Shown here: positions 1 to 10,105 of the stretch, piece after piece
Position numbering within the stretch: position 1 is the stretch's first letter
Layout of the letters: every line of letters starts with the position of its first letter
Origin: Paraburkholderia sp. UYCP14C
GTDB lineage: Bacteria; Pseudomonadota; Gammaproteobacteria; Burkholderiales; Burkholderiaceae
Assembly (NCBI RefSeq): GCF_004197395.1
Contig: NZ_SELS01000004.1
Span: forward strand, 228,243 to 292,242
Direction of reading: 5' to 3'
Length of the DNA: 64,000 bases
The notes under the pieces: generated by a model
The model's database searches: none
Seen by the model: only the letters and a program-made list of their open reading frames with translations
Told to the model about the DNA's origin: nothing
Position numbers and translations under genes: made by a program

Positions 1-1
1 A

Positions 2-550
2 AAGCATGTCGGCCCCGTTGTCGTCATCGGACATGCCTGGGGCAACTTCGCCGCGCGTCAACTGGCAGTGGATCGTCCCGACCTTGTAAAGGGCGTCGTC
101 GTAGCGGCCGGGTCAGCAGGCAAGGTTCCTCCGGGTATCACCGAGAAGCCCATCAGCGCGGAGATGCGCGAAGCGATCGACGGTGCGGGAGACCTCAAGC
201 TTCCGGAAGCACAACGGCTTCAGTACCTGAAGAAGGCGTTTTTCGCGCCCGGAAACGACCCTCGCGTGTGGCTGGGCGGCTGGTATCCGGCAACCCTCGA
301 GGCAGAGGGACATGCTCGTAACACCACACCTGTCGACGACTACTTCGCCGCCGGTACAGCACCGATTCTCGACCTGCAGGGCGAGGACGATGCGGTGGCT
401 CCTCGGCGGTTCTCGCAAGTGCTCAGGAACATGCTTGGTGACCGCGTGACGGTGATCGTGGTGCCGAACGCGGGACACGCAATGGCACCCGAACAGCCCA
501 AGGCGATGGCCGACGCCATTTCGACGTTTGCGAAGCGGGTAAGCCAATAA
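2..550 (+). CDS. Alpha/beta hydrolase, C-terminal part (5' end outside window)
   Basis: The open frame enters from the left edge and ends at TAA 548-550, leaving about 182 residues. It has the look of an alpha/beta-hydrolase C-terminal half: a nucleophile-elbow-like GHAWGN right at the window start, a candidate acid in GEDDAVAP and a C-terminal AGHAM histidine. At the elbow the usual Ser of G-x-S-x-G is Ala, so either catalysis is not serine-based or the protein is not a classical esterase. I recall related proteins with GHAFGN at this place, so this may be a family trait rather than damage. The substrate is unknown. The catabolic genes downstream suggest a role in breakdown of an organic compound, by context only. 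Confidence 0.8.
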   Translation, partial: KHVGPVVVIGHAWGNFAARQLAVDRPDLVKGVVVAAGSAGKVPPGITEKPISAEMREAIDGAGDLKLPEAQRLQYLKKAFFAPGNDPRVWLGGWYPATLEAEGHARNTTPVDDYFAAGTAPILDLQGEDDAVAPRRFSQVLRNMLGDRVTVIVVPNAGHAMAPEQPKAMADAISTFAKRVSQ

Positions 551-558
551 CCGCTGGC

Positions 559-582
559 TCGATGCCTGAGTCGATGCCTGAG
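559..582. repeat. 12-bp perfect tandem duplication
   Basis: TCGATGCCTGAG occurs twice head to tail (559-570 and 571-582), starting 8 bases after the hydrolase stop and ending 1 base before the decarboxylase-like remnant. It lies exactly at the junction between an intact gene end and a decapitated gene, as expected of a deletion or rearrangement scar. Confidence 0.85.
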
Positions 583-583
583 C

Positions 584-751
584 GCAGGCAAGGTCTCGGA
601 TGCGCGCTACGCCGAAGCCGTCGAGCGACTCGGCGCAGCGGGCGTGATCGATCTCGTCGAACTGGCCGGCTACTACACGTTGATCTCGATCGCGATCAAC
701 GTCTTTCAGATGGCACTGCCTGCGGGCGTGCCGAACGAACTCGGAGAATGA
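584..751 (+). pseudogene. Carboxymuconolactone decarboxylase-like gene remnant (C-terminal ~55 codons)
   Basis: Frame 584-751 reads AGKVSDARYAEAVERLG, then VELAGYYTLISIAINVFQ, and ends MALPAGVPNELGE-stop. This resembles the C-terminal end of carboxymuconolactone decarboxylase/AhpD-like proteins of about 180 residues, which typically end in a hydrophobic GYYT...N.F helix and a short Pro-rich tail. No start codon or upstream domain is present: the same frame runs back without domain similarity to the hydrolase stop at 548-550. The stop (TGA 749-751) overlaps an ATG at 748, so the intact ancestor was probably translationally coupled to the SDR gene. The N-terminal two thirds appear deleted. The family call rests on recognition of the motif, not on a search. 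Confidence 0.65.
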
Positions 752-756
752 ATTAC

Positions 757-1557
757 ATGAGCAAACGACTCGACAACAAGGTAGCTATCGTCACGGGCGC
801 GGGCTGCATCGGGCCGGGCTGGGGCAATGGGCGCGCGGTGGCGGTGCGCTTTGCCGAGGAAGGCGCGAAGATCTACGCGGTCGATCGCAATCTCGACGCG
901 ATGCAGGAAACGCTGGAACGCGTACGCGCGGTCGGCGGCGAAGTCACGGCCGCGGCATGCGACGTGACCGACAGCGAGGCCGTGGCGCGCATGGTCGAAG
1001 GCTGCATGAAGACCTATGGGCGCGTGGACATCCTCGTCAACAACGTCGGCGGCTCGGCGGCCGGCGGCCCGGTCGCGCTCGACGAAGACAAATGGGACGC
1101 GCAGATCGCGCTGAATCTGAAAAGCGTGTACCTGACCTGCAAGCATGTGTTGCCCGTGATGGAAGCCCAGGGCGCGGGCGCGATCGTCAATACCGCGTCG
1201 ACCTCGGGGATTCGCTGGACCGGTGCCGCGCAGGTCGCGTATGCGGCGTCGAAGGCCGGCGTGATCCAGTTGTCGCGCGTCGTCGCGGTCGAGTATGCGA
1301 GCAAGGGGATTCGCGTGAACACCGTGGTGCCGGGCCAACTGCACACGCCGATGGTCGAGGCGCGGCTCGCCGGGCAACGTGCGGGCGGCGACGTCGACGC
1401 GCTGCTCAAGCAGCGTCTCGCGCGCATTCCGCTCGGCTTCATGGGCGATGGCCGCGACACCGCGAACGCGGCGTTGTACCTCGCATCGGATGAAGCGCGC
1501 TTCGTGACAGGCACCGAGGTGATCGTCGACGGCGGCATGACCGTGCGCTGCGGTTGA
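757..1557 (+). CDS. Short-chain dehydrogenase/reductase (SDR)
   Basis: A 266-residue NAD(P)-dependent oxidoreductase of the classical SDR type. The N-terminal Rossmann motif is an elongated TGAGCIGPGWGNG (residues 13-25), followed by NNVGG near residue 95 and the catalytic pair in YAASK (Tyr162, Lys166), with Ser148 in TAST. The C-terminus ends VIVDGGMTVR, typical of the family. ATG 757 is chosen because GGAG at 743-746 is 10 bases upstream; ATG 748 lies almost on that site. The amidohydrolase follows 11 bases after the stop, so the two are probably co-transcribed. The substrate cannot be read from the sequence. Context (ring-cleavage-type amidohydrolase, MFS permease) suggests oxidation of an alcohol or lactol in a catabolic route. 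Confidence 0.9.
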   Translation: MSKRLDNKVAIVTGAGCIGPGWGNGRAVAVRFAEEGAKIYAVDRNLDAMQETLERVRAVGGEVTAAACDVTDSEAVARMVEGCMKTYGRVDILVNNVGGSAAGGPVALDEDKWDAQIALNLKSVYLTCKHVLPVMEAQGAGAIVNTASTSGIRWTGAAQVAYAASKAGVIQLSRVVAVEYASKGIRVNTVVPGQLHTPMVEARLAGQRAGGDVDALLKQRLARIPLGFMGDGRDTANAALYLASDEARFVTGTEVIVDGGMTVRCG

Positions 1558-1568
1558 GGAGTGCATCG

Positions 1569-2447
1569 ATGACCCAGCCTCTGAAGACTTCCGACGCGCC
1601 GCTCGCGTATCCGCGCACACCGTCGCTGCAATTGCCGCCAGGCAGTTGCGACTCGCACTGCCACATCTACGGACCGTTCGACCGCTATCCGCTGCCCGAC
1701 GAACGCAGCTTCAACCCCGCGCTCGCGCCCGAAAGCGCGTTGCGCACATGGCACGAGCGCTTCGGCTTCAGCCGCGCGGTGATCGTGCAAAGCCAGGGGC
1801 ACGGCTTCGATCATCGGCCGCTGCTCGACGCGCTGCGCGATGGCGCGGGCCGTTATCGCGGCGTCGCGCTGGTGCGGCCGACCGACCCCGACTCGCAGAT
1901 CGCCGAATTCGCCGCCGCCGGCGTGTGCGGCGCGCGCTTTCACTTTCTCGCGCATCTGGGCGGGCGCACCGATCTCGACGTGATCCGCAACATCGCGGCG
2001 AAGATCCGGCCATTCGGCTGGCACGTCGCGATCCACGTGGCCGGCAACGATATCGTCGAGTACGCGCCGTTCATCCTGTCGCTCGACATGCCCGTCGTGA
2101 TCGACCACATGGCGCGCGTCGACATCGGCGACGGTCCGGACGGCGCGGCGGTGAACGCGCTGCGCCGTCTGATGGACAGCGGACGCGTGTGGGTAAAGCT
2201 CAGCGCCGCCGACCGTCTGTCGAAGACCGGCACGCCGTTTCACGACGTGCTGCCGGTCGCGCGCAGTCTCGCCGCGCATGCGCCGCAGCGCGTGCTATGG
2301 GGCAGCGACTGGCCGCACGTCAACCTGCACGGCCCGATGCCCGACGACGGCGATCTCACCGACCTGATCGCGCAGATCGTGCCGGACGAGCAACAACGTC
2401 GCTTGCTGCTGGTCGACAACCCCGTCGAGTGTTTTGGCTTCGAGTAA
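1569..2447 (+). CDS. Amidohydrolase family 2 protein, LigI-like (2-pyrone-4,6-dicarboxylate lactonase family)
   Basis: A 292-residue metal-dependent hydrolase with a TIM-barrel layout. CDSHCHIYGP near residue 20 supplies the first-strand histidines, GARFH and HVAGND lie mid-protein, VIDHMARVD follows, and GSDWPH near residue 245 supplies the conserved acid. The HCHIYGP opening and WGSDWPH are characteristic of PDC-hydrolase-like amidohydrolases that open lactones or hydrate dicarboxylates. ATG 1569 has AGGAG at 1557-1561, 7 bases upstream, overlapping the SDR stop. The MFS gene starts immediately downstream, so SDR, amidohydrolase and MFS look like one operon. The exact substrate (aromatic-derived lactone or sugar lactone) is unresolved. 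Confidence 0.85.
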   Translation: MTQPLKTSDAPLAYPRTPSLQLPPGSCDSHCHIYGPFDRYPLPDERSFNPALAPESALRTWHERFGFSRAVIVQSQGHGFDHRPLLDALRDGAGRYRGVALVRPTDPDSQIAEFAAAGVCGARFHFLAHLGGRTDLDVIRNIAAKIRPFGWHVAIHVAGNDIVEYAPFILSLDMPVVIDHMARVDIGDGPDGAAVNALRRLMDSGRVWVKLSAADRLSKTGTPFHDVLPVARSLAAHAPQRVLWGSDWPHVNLHGPMPDDGDLTDLIAQIVPDEQQRRLLLVDNPVECFGFE

Positions 2448-2451
2448 AACC

Positions 2452-3756
2452 ATGTCCTCTTCCCCGATGTCCGCCGCGCAAGGTGCCGCTTTCGCCAGCG
2501 GCGCGCTGCACAGCGCGTCGCGCAAAAACCTGCTGCGGTTGGTGCCGCTGCTCGCGATCGGTTACTTCTTCAACTACATCGATCGCACCAACATCGGGTT
2601 CGCCGCGCTGACGATGAATCACGATCTCGGCCTGACCAACACGCAGTTCGGCGCGGCGGCGGGGATGTTCTTCATCGGCTACTGCCTGCTCGAAGTGCCG
2701 AGCAATCTCGCGCTGTACCGCTTCGGCGCGCGCCGCTGGCTCGCGCGAATCATGATCTCGTGGGGACTGCTCGCGAGCGCCTGCGCGTTCGTCGGCGGGC
2801 CGACCAGCTTCTACATCCTGCGCATCCTGACCGGTGCCGCCGAAGCGGGCTTCTTTCCGGGCGTGCTGTTTTATCTGTCGTGCTGGTTTCCCGCGCAGAA
2901 TCGCGTGCGGATTCTCGCGTGGTTTCTCGTCGCGATTCCGCTTTCGTCGGTGGTCGGTGGACCGATGTCGGTGGCAATCATGTCGATGGACGGCATCGCG
3001 GGCCTGCACGGCTGGCAGTGGCTATTCCTGCTCGAAGGCCTGCCGGCCTGCGTGCTCGGGGTGCTGACCCTGCTGTTGCTGCGCGACCGGCCGCAGGACG
3101 CAACATGGCTCACGTCCGACGAGCGCACCGCGCTGCTCGACGCACTGGAACAGGAGAATGCGCGCATCCCGAAGAAGAACTTCGGCGCGGCCATCCGCGA
3201 TCCGAAGGTCTGGATCATGACCGGCATCCTGTTCAGCTATTGGATCGGCATCAACGGCATCGCGATCTGGCTGCCGCTGATCCTGAAAGGACACGGTCTG
3301 ACGAATACGATGGTCGGCTTTCTGTCGGGCTTGCCGTATCTGGTCGCGGCGATCGTGATGAACGTCTGGGCACGCTGGATGGATCGCTCCGGACATCACT
3401 GCGTGCATCTCGTCGCGGCCTGTCTCGTCGCCGCGGCCGGGCTGGCCTTCTCGGTGATGTTCGATGCGCTCGCGCCGGCGATGATCGGCATCGTGCTTGC
3501 CGTGATCGGCCTGAGTTCCGCGCGGCCGGCGTTCTACAGCCTGCCGTCGCGTTACCTGAGCGGCGTCGCGGCCGCGGGCGGCATGGCCTTCATCAACGCG
3601 ACCGGGAGCCTCGGCGGCTATGTGGGTCCGTGGATGGTCGGGGTGCTGAAGGACGCCACGCATTCGTTCTTTGCGGGCATGGTCGCGATGTCGGCAATGC
3701 TGGTGGTCGCGGCGGCGCTGACCGGGGTGCTGATCGCGGTGACGAAGGAGGCGTGA
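2452..3756 (+). CDS. MFS transporter, anion:cation symporter-like
   Basis: A 434-residue inner-membrane permease with about 12 hydrophobic segments and a central hydrophilic loop (around residues 190-230). GYFFNYIDRTNIGFAAL in helix 1 is typical of the anion:cation symporter group, which carries phthalate, hexuronate, tartrate, 4-hydroxyphenylacetate and similar organic acids. ATG 2452 lies 4 bases after the amidohydrolase stop, implying tight coupling; a second ATG at 2467 is possible. It probably imports the substrate of the SDR/amidohydrolase pair. No promoter is visible between the genes. Confidence 0.88.
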   Translation: MSSSPMSAAQGAAFASGALHSASRKNLLRLVPLLAIGYFFNYIDRTNIGFAALTMNHDLGLTNTQFGAAAGMFFIGYCLLEVPSNLALYRFGARRWLARIMISWGLLASACAFVGGPTSFYILRILTGAAEAGFFPGVLFYLSCWFPAQNRVRILAWFLVAIPLSSVVGGPMSVAIMSMDGIAGLHGWQWLFLLEGLPACVLGVLTLLLLRDRPQDATWLTSDERTALLDALEQENARIPKKNFGAAIRDPKVWIMTGILFSYWIGINGIAIWLPLILKGHGLTNTMVGFLSGLPYLVAAIVMNVWARWMDRSGHHCVHLVAACLVAAAGLAFSVMFDALAPAMIGIVLAVIGLSSARPAFYSLPSRYLSGVAAAGGMAFINATGSLGGYVGPWMVGVLKDATHSFFAGMVAMSAMLVVAAALTGVLIAVTKEA

Positions 3757-3877
3757 AGCGGGGGCGTAAAGCGGGCGCCCCACCCTACTGCCACCACGCT
3801 GTCAGTAGCACTCCCGCACACTCCTTCTCACGCCATCCGGCGCTTGAACGGCCTACTGCCAACCGAAGGAGAGTGTC

Positions 3878-4261
3878 ATGTCCGCATTGCCCAAAGTCGT
3901 TGCCTGGTTCGAAATCCCGTCCGTCGATTTCGATCGCGCGGTGCGCTTTTACGAAGCCGCGCTCGACACCACACTGAATCGCCAGGAGATCGGCGGTCAG
4001 CCGATCGCCGTGTTCAGCTACGAGGAGCCCGCGACCGGCGGCGCGATCGTCCATGGTCCGTCGATGACACCCGGCGCCGACGGCGTCACCGTCTACCTGA
4101 ACGCGCAGCCCACCGTCGACGCCGCGCTGGCGCGCATCGAACGGGCGGGCGGCAAGACCGACGGTCCGGTGATCAAGCTGCCGCAGGACATCGGCTATAT
4201 CGCGTTCTTCACCGATAGCGAAGGCAATCGCCTCGGTCTGCATTCGCGCACCAACGGCTAG
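3878..4261 (+). CDS. VOC family protein (glyoxalase/bleomycin-resistance fold)
   Basis: A 127-residue single-domain protein with paired beta-alpha-beta-beta-beta modules: WFEIPSVDFDRAVRFYE at the N-terminus and the metal-site-like FFTDSEGNRLGLHS at the C-terminus. The family includes glyoxalases, dioxygenases and binding proteins, and the reaction here is unknown. ATG 3878 is preceded by GAAGGAGAG about 6 bases upstream. A WYL-domain regulator gene follows within 100 bases on the same strand and may control it. Confidence 0.85.
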   Translation: MSALPKVVAWFEIPSVDFDRAVRFYEAALDTTLNRQEIGGQPIAVFSYEEPATGGAIVHGPSMTPGADGVTVYLNAQPTVDAALARIERAGGKTDGPVIKLPQDIGYIAFFTDSEGNRLGLHSRTNG

Positions 4262-4353
4262 GCGCGTCTGAAGCCGCCGCGCCCCAACCGAAGGCCGTCA
4301 TGCGGCGCTATCATCGCGGGACCGTCCCCCTGCTCCTCTACCCGACGCCCACG

Positions 4354-5043
4354 ATGACGCGCCGCGCCGACCGCCTGTTCCAGATCGCCGAACTGCTGCG
4401 CGGCCGGCGCCTGACCACCGCGCAGCAGCTGGCCGACTGGCTGAACATCTCGCTGCGCACGGTCTATCGCGACGTGCGCGATCTGCAGTTGTCAGGGGTG
4501 CCGATCGAGGGCGAAGCAGGGATCGGCTATCGGCTGTCGCGCTCGGCGAGTCTGCCGCCGCTCACCTTCACCGCCGACGAACTCGCCGCGCTCGCCGCCG
4601 GCGCACGCATGCTCGAATCGTGGGGCGGCGCGGGCTTCGCTAGCGGCGCGCGGGGCGCGCTCGCGAAGATCGCGTCGGCGATGCCCGCCGACAAGCGCGC
4701 GGCGCTCGAACGGCTCGCGATCTTCGCGCCGTCTTTTCACATCAAAGGGGATTTTTCGACGCAGCTCGACACGCTGCATCGCGCGATCGATACGCGCCAG
4801 GTGGTGCGCTTCGCGTACACCGACGCGAACGGCGCCGACACCGAGCGTCGCGTCTGGCCGCTCGCGCTCGCGTACTGGGGCGCGCGCTGGACCCTCGGCG
4901 CATGGTGTGAACTGCGCGGGGACTTCCGCAATTTCGGACTGGAGAAGATCCGCGATCTCGCAGTGCTGGAGACTTATCCGGACCAGGAAGGCAGACGGCT
5001 CGCGGATTTGCTGCGGCATGTGAACGCGCGGCCGAATCGATGA
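4354..5043 (+). CDS. YafY-type transcriptional regulator (HTH_11 plus WYL domain)
   Basis: A 229-residue regulator. The N-terminal HTH (RADRLFQIAELLRGRRLTTAQ, then WLNISLRTVYRDVRDL) is followed by a WYL domain in the C-terminal half (VVRFAYTDANG, RRVWPLALAYWGARWTLGAWC). This is the DeoR-like YafY/YobV layout, in which the WYL domain senses a small ligand or nucleic acid. ATG 4354 begins MTRRADRLFQ, the usual start of these proteins; an in-frame ATG at 4300 would add an atypical 18-residue leader. The VOC gene is directly upstream and the pnt operon is convergent downstream. Confidence 0.87.
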   Translation: MTRRADRLFQIAELLRGRRLTTAQQLADWLNISLRTVYRDVRDLQLSGVPIEGEAGIGYRLSRSASLPPLTFTADELAALAAGARMLESWGGAGFASGARGALAKIASAMPADKRAALERLAIFAPSFHIKGDFSTQLDTLHRAIDTRQVVRFAYTDANGADTERRVWPLALAYWGARWTLGAWCELRGDFRNFGLEKIRDLAVLETYPDQEGRRLADLLRHVNARPNR

Positions 5044-5072
5044 AAAGGATCGCGATGAGGCACCGCGATCCT
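5042..5072 (-). terminator. Rho-independent terminator after pntB
   Basis: AGGATCGCG (5046-5054) and CGCGATCCT (5064-5072) form a perfect 9-bp stem with a 9-nt loop. Read on the minus strand the stem is followed by TTTT (5043-5046), so it suits the 3' end of the pnt operon. It lies between two convergent genes and may also slow plus-strand readthrough. Confidence 0.6.
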
Positions 5073-5095
5073 GAGGTCCGCTCACCGCTGACGAT

Positions 5096-6547
<1,452 letters not shown>

Positions 6548-6874
6548 TTACGCACCCTCCTTGCCGGCCGCCGGGAGCTTCTTCGGTTCCTTCTTCTTGA
6601 ACATCTCCAGCATTCGCCGAGTGACGAGGAATCCGCCGAACACGTTGACGGCCGCGAGCGCGACCGCGATCGTGCCGAAGAACTTGCCGGCGCTGCCCAC
6701 CGTGAGACCCGCCGCGAGCATCGCACCGACGATCACGATCGCCGAGATCGCATTGGTCACCGCCATCAGCGGCGTATGCAGCGCGGGCGTGACGTTCCAG
6801 ACCACGTGATAGCCGACGTAGATCGCCAGCACGAAGATGATCAGGTTGATCACCGTGTGATTGATGACTTCCAT
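6548..6874 (-). CDS. pntAB: NAD(P) transhydrogenase subunit alpha part 2 (PntAB)
   Basis: A 108-residue membrane protein with about three to four hydrophobic helices. It is the separate C-terminal membrane part of the alpha subunit in organisms where PntA is split in two, as in Rhodospirillum rubrum. [29 protein letters not shown] is the conserved helix-loop-helix, and the tail is basic and faces the cytoplasm. It sits between pntAA and pntB with no spacer to pntB and 10 bases to pntAA. Confidence 0.95.
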   Translation of the reverse strand: MEVINHTVINLIIFVLAIYVGYHVVWNVTPALHTPLMAVTNAISAIVIVGAMLAAGLTVGSAGKFFGTIAVALAAVNVFGGFLVTRRMLEMFKKKEPKKLPAAGKEGA

Positions 6875-6884
6875 CTTCGGCCTC

Positions 6885-8027
6885 CTATGCTTTGCGCGCG
6901 ACCTGGCCGTCGCGGGCCAGCAGCGTGGCCGCGACGATGTCGTCCGCGAGATCGATATTCAGCGTGCCTTCCTTCGTGACGATCAGCTTCAGGAAGTCGA
7001 GCAGGTTGCGCGCGTACAGCGACGACGCGTCGGCGGGCACCATCGCGGCGAGATTCGTATAGCCGACGATCTGCACGCCGTAGCGCACCACCACCTGCTC
7101 CGCCTCGGTCAGCGGACAGTTGCCGCCGCGCCGGCCGTCGACCTCCGCGCCGCGGCCGGCCGCGAGATCGACGATCACCGAGCCCGGTTTCATCGCCTGC
7201 ACCATGTCGACCGAGATCAGCGTCGGCGCGGCGCGGCCCGGAATCAGCGCGGTCGAGATCACGATGTCGGCCTGCTTGGCGCGCTCGTGCACCAACGCCG
7301 ACTGGCGCGCGAGCCACGACGGCGGCATCGGCCGCGCATAGCCGCCGACGCCCTGCGCGGCTTCGCGCTCTTCGTCGGTTTCGTAGGGCACGTCGAGAAA
7401 CTTGGCGCCGAGCGATTCGATCTGCTCTTTCACGGCCGGACGCACGTCGGACGCCTCCAGCACCGCGCCGAGGCGCTTCGCGGTGGCGATCGCCTGCAGG
7501 CCGGCCACGCCCGCGCCGAGGATCAGCACGCGCGCGGCCTTCACGGTGCCGGCCGCGGTCATCAGCATCGGCATGAAGCGCGGATAGAGCGTCGCCGCGA
7601 GCAGCACCGCCTTGTAGCCGGCGATATTCGCCTGCGATGAGAGCACGTCGAGGCTTTGCGCGCGCGTCGTGCGCGGCGCGGCTTCGAGCGCGAACGCGGT
7701 GACGCCGGCCGCGGCGAGTTTGCCCGCGTTGTCGGCATTGAAAGGATCGAGCATGCCGACGAGCGTCGCGCCGCGCTTCATCAGCGGCAATTCGGAATCG
7801 GTAGGGGATTGGACTTTGAGGACGAGATCGGCGCCGAACGCGGTGGCGGCATCGACGATTTCCGCGCCCACGGCCGTATAGGCGTCATCGGGAAAGCTCG
7901 CGCCTGCGCCGGCGCCGCTCTGGAGCGTGACGCGGTGGCCTTGCGCCACGTATTTCTTGACCGTCTCGGGCGTCGCGGCAACTCGGGTTTCATGCGCGCG
8001 CGTCTCGGCTGGCACTCCGATGTGCAT
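6885..8027 (-). CDS. pntAA: NAD(P) transhydrogenase subunit alpha part 1 (PntAA), NAD-binding
   Basis: A 380-residue soluble domain I, related to alanine dehydrogenase. The N-terminus [20 protein letters not shown] and the Rossmann segment [23 protein letters not shown] with SDVRP (around residues 165-200) identify it. It ends without membrane helices, consistent with a split alpha subunit. ATG at 8027 is chosen because AGGAGG (8035-8040) stands 7 bases upstream; the frame stays open further up but without a comparable site. It is the first gene of the operon, facing the nudix gene across a 266-base intergenic region where I recognise no clear promoter. Confidence 0.96.
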   Translation of the reverse strand: MHIGVPAETRAHETRVAATPETVKKYVAQGHRVTLQSGAGAGASFPDDAYTAVGAEIVDAATAFGADLVLKVQSPTDSELPLMKRGATLVGMLDPFNADNAGKLAAAGVTAFALEAAPRTTRAQSLDVLSSQANIAGYKAVLLAATLYPRFMPMLMTAAGTVKAARVLILGAGVAGLQAIATAKRLGAVLEASDVRPAVKEQIESLGAKFLDVPYETDEEREAAQGVGGYARPMPPSWLARQSALVHERAKQADIVISTALIPGRAAPTLISVDMVQAMKPGSVIVDLAAGRGAEVDGRRGGNCPLTEAEQVVVRYGVQIVGYTNLAAMVPADASSLYARNLLDFLKLIVTKEGTLNIDLADDIVAATLLARDGQVARKA

Positions 8028-8293
8028 CGCTGTTCCTCCTCGACTTCCTGTTTGGCGACAGAGCTGCCGACGAGGCACGCCGGCATGCAAACGCAAATGC
8101 AACGGCTAACGCAGGCCCCACTTTAACCGAAACCGCCGCCTCATCGAAATCGGGGTCGATGCGAATGCGCGGCGGACCGCCAAACGGTTAGCGGGCGGGC
8201 GCGAACCCGCGAGAGCCGCCACCGGCCATGGTCCGGCCCGGCGCCGGCCCGCCGCCCGGCAGCCGGCGCGCATAACCGGTAAAATGCGCAGCC

Positions 8294-8773
8294 ATGAAAC
8301 CGGAAACCTGGCTGCCGCACGTGACCGTCGCGGCGATCGTCGAGCGTGACGGGTGCTTCCTGCTGGTCGAGGAACATACGGCCGCCGGCCTGCGCCTGAA
8401 CCAGCCCGCCGGTCATCTCGAGGCGGGCGAAACGCTGCTGGAAGCGGTGGTCCGCGAAACGTTCGAGGAAACCGCCCATCCGTTCGCGCCCGAGGCGCTG
8501 GTCGGCATGTACATGACCCACTTCGAGCGACCGGACCGCGCGGGCACCACGTACCTGCGCTTCGCCTATTGCGGCGCGGGCGGCGAGCCGGACCCGGCAA
8601 GTTCGCTCGATCCCGACATCGTCCGCACGCTGTGGATGAGCGCCGATGAGTTGCGCGCATGCCCGGAGCGGCATCGCACGCCGCTCGTGATGCAGTGCAT
8701 CGACGATTACCTGGCCGGCCGGCGTTTCCCGCTCGATTTCGTCCATACGCATTCGGTCGCGCCGAAGCGATGA
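8294..8773 (+). CDS. NUDIX hydrolase (NudJ-like)
   Basis: A 159-residue nucleotide pyrophosphohydrolase. The nudix box is complete: G-x5-E-x7-REUxEE in GHLEAGETLLEAVV followed by RETFEETA (residues ~35-60). It directly precedes mnmA, the same neighbourhood as NudJ in E. coli, where NudJ hydrolyses nucleoside di/triphosphates and HMP-pyrophosphate. The substrate here is inferred from that resemblance. A GGTAAAAT sequence at 8278-8285, 8 bases before the start, resembles a -10 element but is too close to serve a normal leader. Confidence 0.88.
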   Translation: MKPETWLPHVTVAAIVERDGCFLLVEEHTAAGLRLNQPAGHLEAGETLLEAVVRETFEETAHPFAPEALVGMYMTHFERPDRAGTTYLRFAYCGAGGEPDPASSLDPDIVRTLWMSADELRACPERHRTPLVMQCIDDYLAGRRFPLDFVHTHSVAPKR

Positions 8774-8833
8774 CGCCGTCACGAGCGGCCCCCACAAGAT
8801 CCATGCAGTGATGCAGCACCCAGTGAGTACCTT

Positions 8834-10096
8834 ATGAGCAAGCGGAAAGTCGTAGTAGGCATGTCGGGCGGCGTCGATTCGTCGGTCACCGCGTGGCTGC
8901 TGAAGGAACAGGGCTACGACGTGGTCGGCCTGTTCATGAAGAACTGGGAAGACGACGACGACAGCGAATACTGCTCGACGCGCCAGGACTGGATCGACGT
9001 GGTGTCGGTCGCGGACCTGATCGGCATCGACGTCGAGGCGGTCAACTTCGCGGCCGAGTACAAGGACCGCGTGTTCGCCGAGTTCCTGCGCGAATATTCG
9101 GCCGGCCGCACGCCGAACCCGGACGTGCTGTGCAACGCCGAAATCAAGTTCAAGGCCTTCCTCGATCACGCGATGTCGCTCGGTGCCGAAACCATCGCGA
9201 CCGGCCACTATGCGCGCGTGCGCCAGAACCACGAGCGCGACGGCCGCTTCGAGCTGCTGAAGGCGCTCGATCATACGAAAGACCAGTCGTACTTCCTGCA
9301 TCGGCTGAACCAGGCGCAGTTGTCGAAGACGCTGTTCCCGCTCGGCGAGATTCCCAAGACCAAAGTGCGCGAGATCGCCGCGCAGATCGGCCTGCCGAAC
9401 GCGAAGAAGAAGGATTCGACCGGCATCTGCTTCATCGGCGAGCGGCCGTTCCGCGACTTCCTGAACCGCTATCTGCCGACCAAACCCGGCCCGATGAAGA
9501 CCACCGACGGCAAGATCGTCGGCGAGCACATCGGCCTCGCGTTCTACACGTTCGGCCAGCGCAAGGGCATCGGCCTCGGCGGCAGCAAGGACGGCAGCGG
9601 CGAGCCGTGGTTCGCCGCCGGCAAGGATATTCCGAGCAATACGCTGTACGTCGCGCAGGGACACGACCATCCGTGGCTGCTGTGCCATACGCTGTCGGCG
9701 GGCAACACCAGCTGGGTCGCGGGCGAGCCGCCGGCCGACGGCTTCGCGTGCGGCGCGAAGACGCGCTACCGGCAGGCCGACGCGGCGTGCACGTTCAACG
9801 CCGCGGCGGCAGGCGGTGCGGGCGAAGGCCTGTTCGAGCTGAGCTTCGACGCCGCGCAGTGGGCCGTCACGCCGGGACAATCGGCGGTGCTGTACGACGG
9901 CGACGTGTGCCTCGGCGGCGGCATCATCGAACGCGCGATGACTGGGCAGCCGGCCGAGCTGCCGCAGGACCAGGCGCCGAAACAGACGCGCGCGCAGCGT
10001 CGCAAGCAGTCGCACAAGCCGAAGCACCCGCAAGGCCAGCCGCAGGACGAGCCGCAAACTCCGCGCCAAAAAGCGACGCTGCTCGGCGCGCGTTGA
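8834..10096 (+). CDS. mnmA: tRNA-specific 2-thiouridylase MnmA
   Basis: A 420-residue enzyme that thiolates U34 of Lys, Glu and Gln tRNAs. The PP-loop [10 protein letters not shown] (residues 9-18) adenylates the uridine. The two active-site cysteines are in [12 protein letters not shown] and [10 protein letters not shown]. The family core ends at [10 protein letters not shown] near residue 368. The remaining ~52 residues form an unusual Gln/Lys/Pro-rich, strongly basic tail ([15 protein letters not shown]), probably disordered and possibly RNA-binding. The start follows the nudix stop by 60 bases. Confidence 0.96.
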   Translation: MSKRKVVVGMSGGVDSSVTAWLLKEQGYDVVGLFMKNWEDDDDSEYCSTRQDWIDVVSVADLIGIDVEAVNFAAEYKDRVFAEFLREYSAGRTPNPDVLCNAEIKFKAFLDHAMSLGAETIATGHYARVRQNHERDGRFELLKALDHTKDQSYFLHRLNQAQLSKTLFPLGEIPKTKVREIAAQIGLPNAKKKDSTGICFIGERPFRDFLNRYLPTKPGPMKTTDGKIVGEHIGLAFYTFGQRKGIGLGGSKDGSGEPWFAAGKDIPSNTLYVAQGHDHPWLLCHTLSAGNTSWVAGEPPADGFACGAKTRYRQADAACTFNAAAAGGAGEGLFELSFDAAQWAVTPGQSAVLYDGDVCLGGGIIERAMTGQPAELPQDQAPKQTRAQRRKQSHKPKHPQGQPQDEPQTPRQKATLLGAR

Positions 10097-10105
10097 GCGA
10101 TGCAT

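Noticed and set aside
1554-1568. Upstream TTG start for the amidohydrolase
   Set aside because: It overlaps the SDR stop and its own ribosome site; ATG 1569 with AGGAG 7 bases upstream is clearly better.
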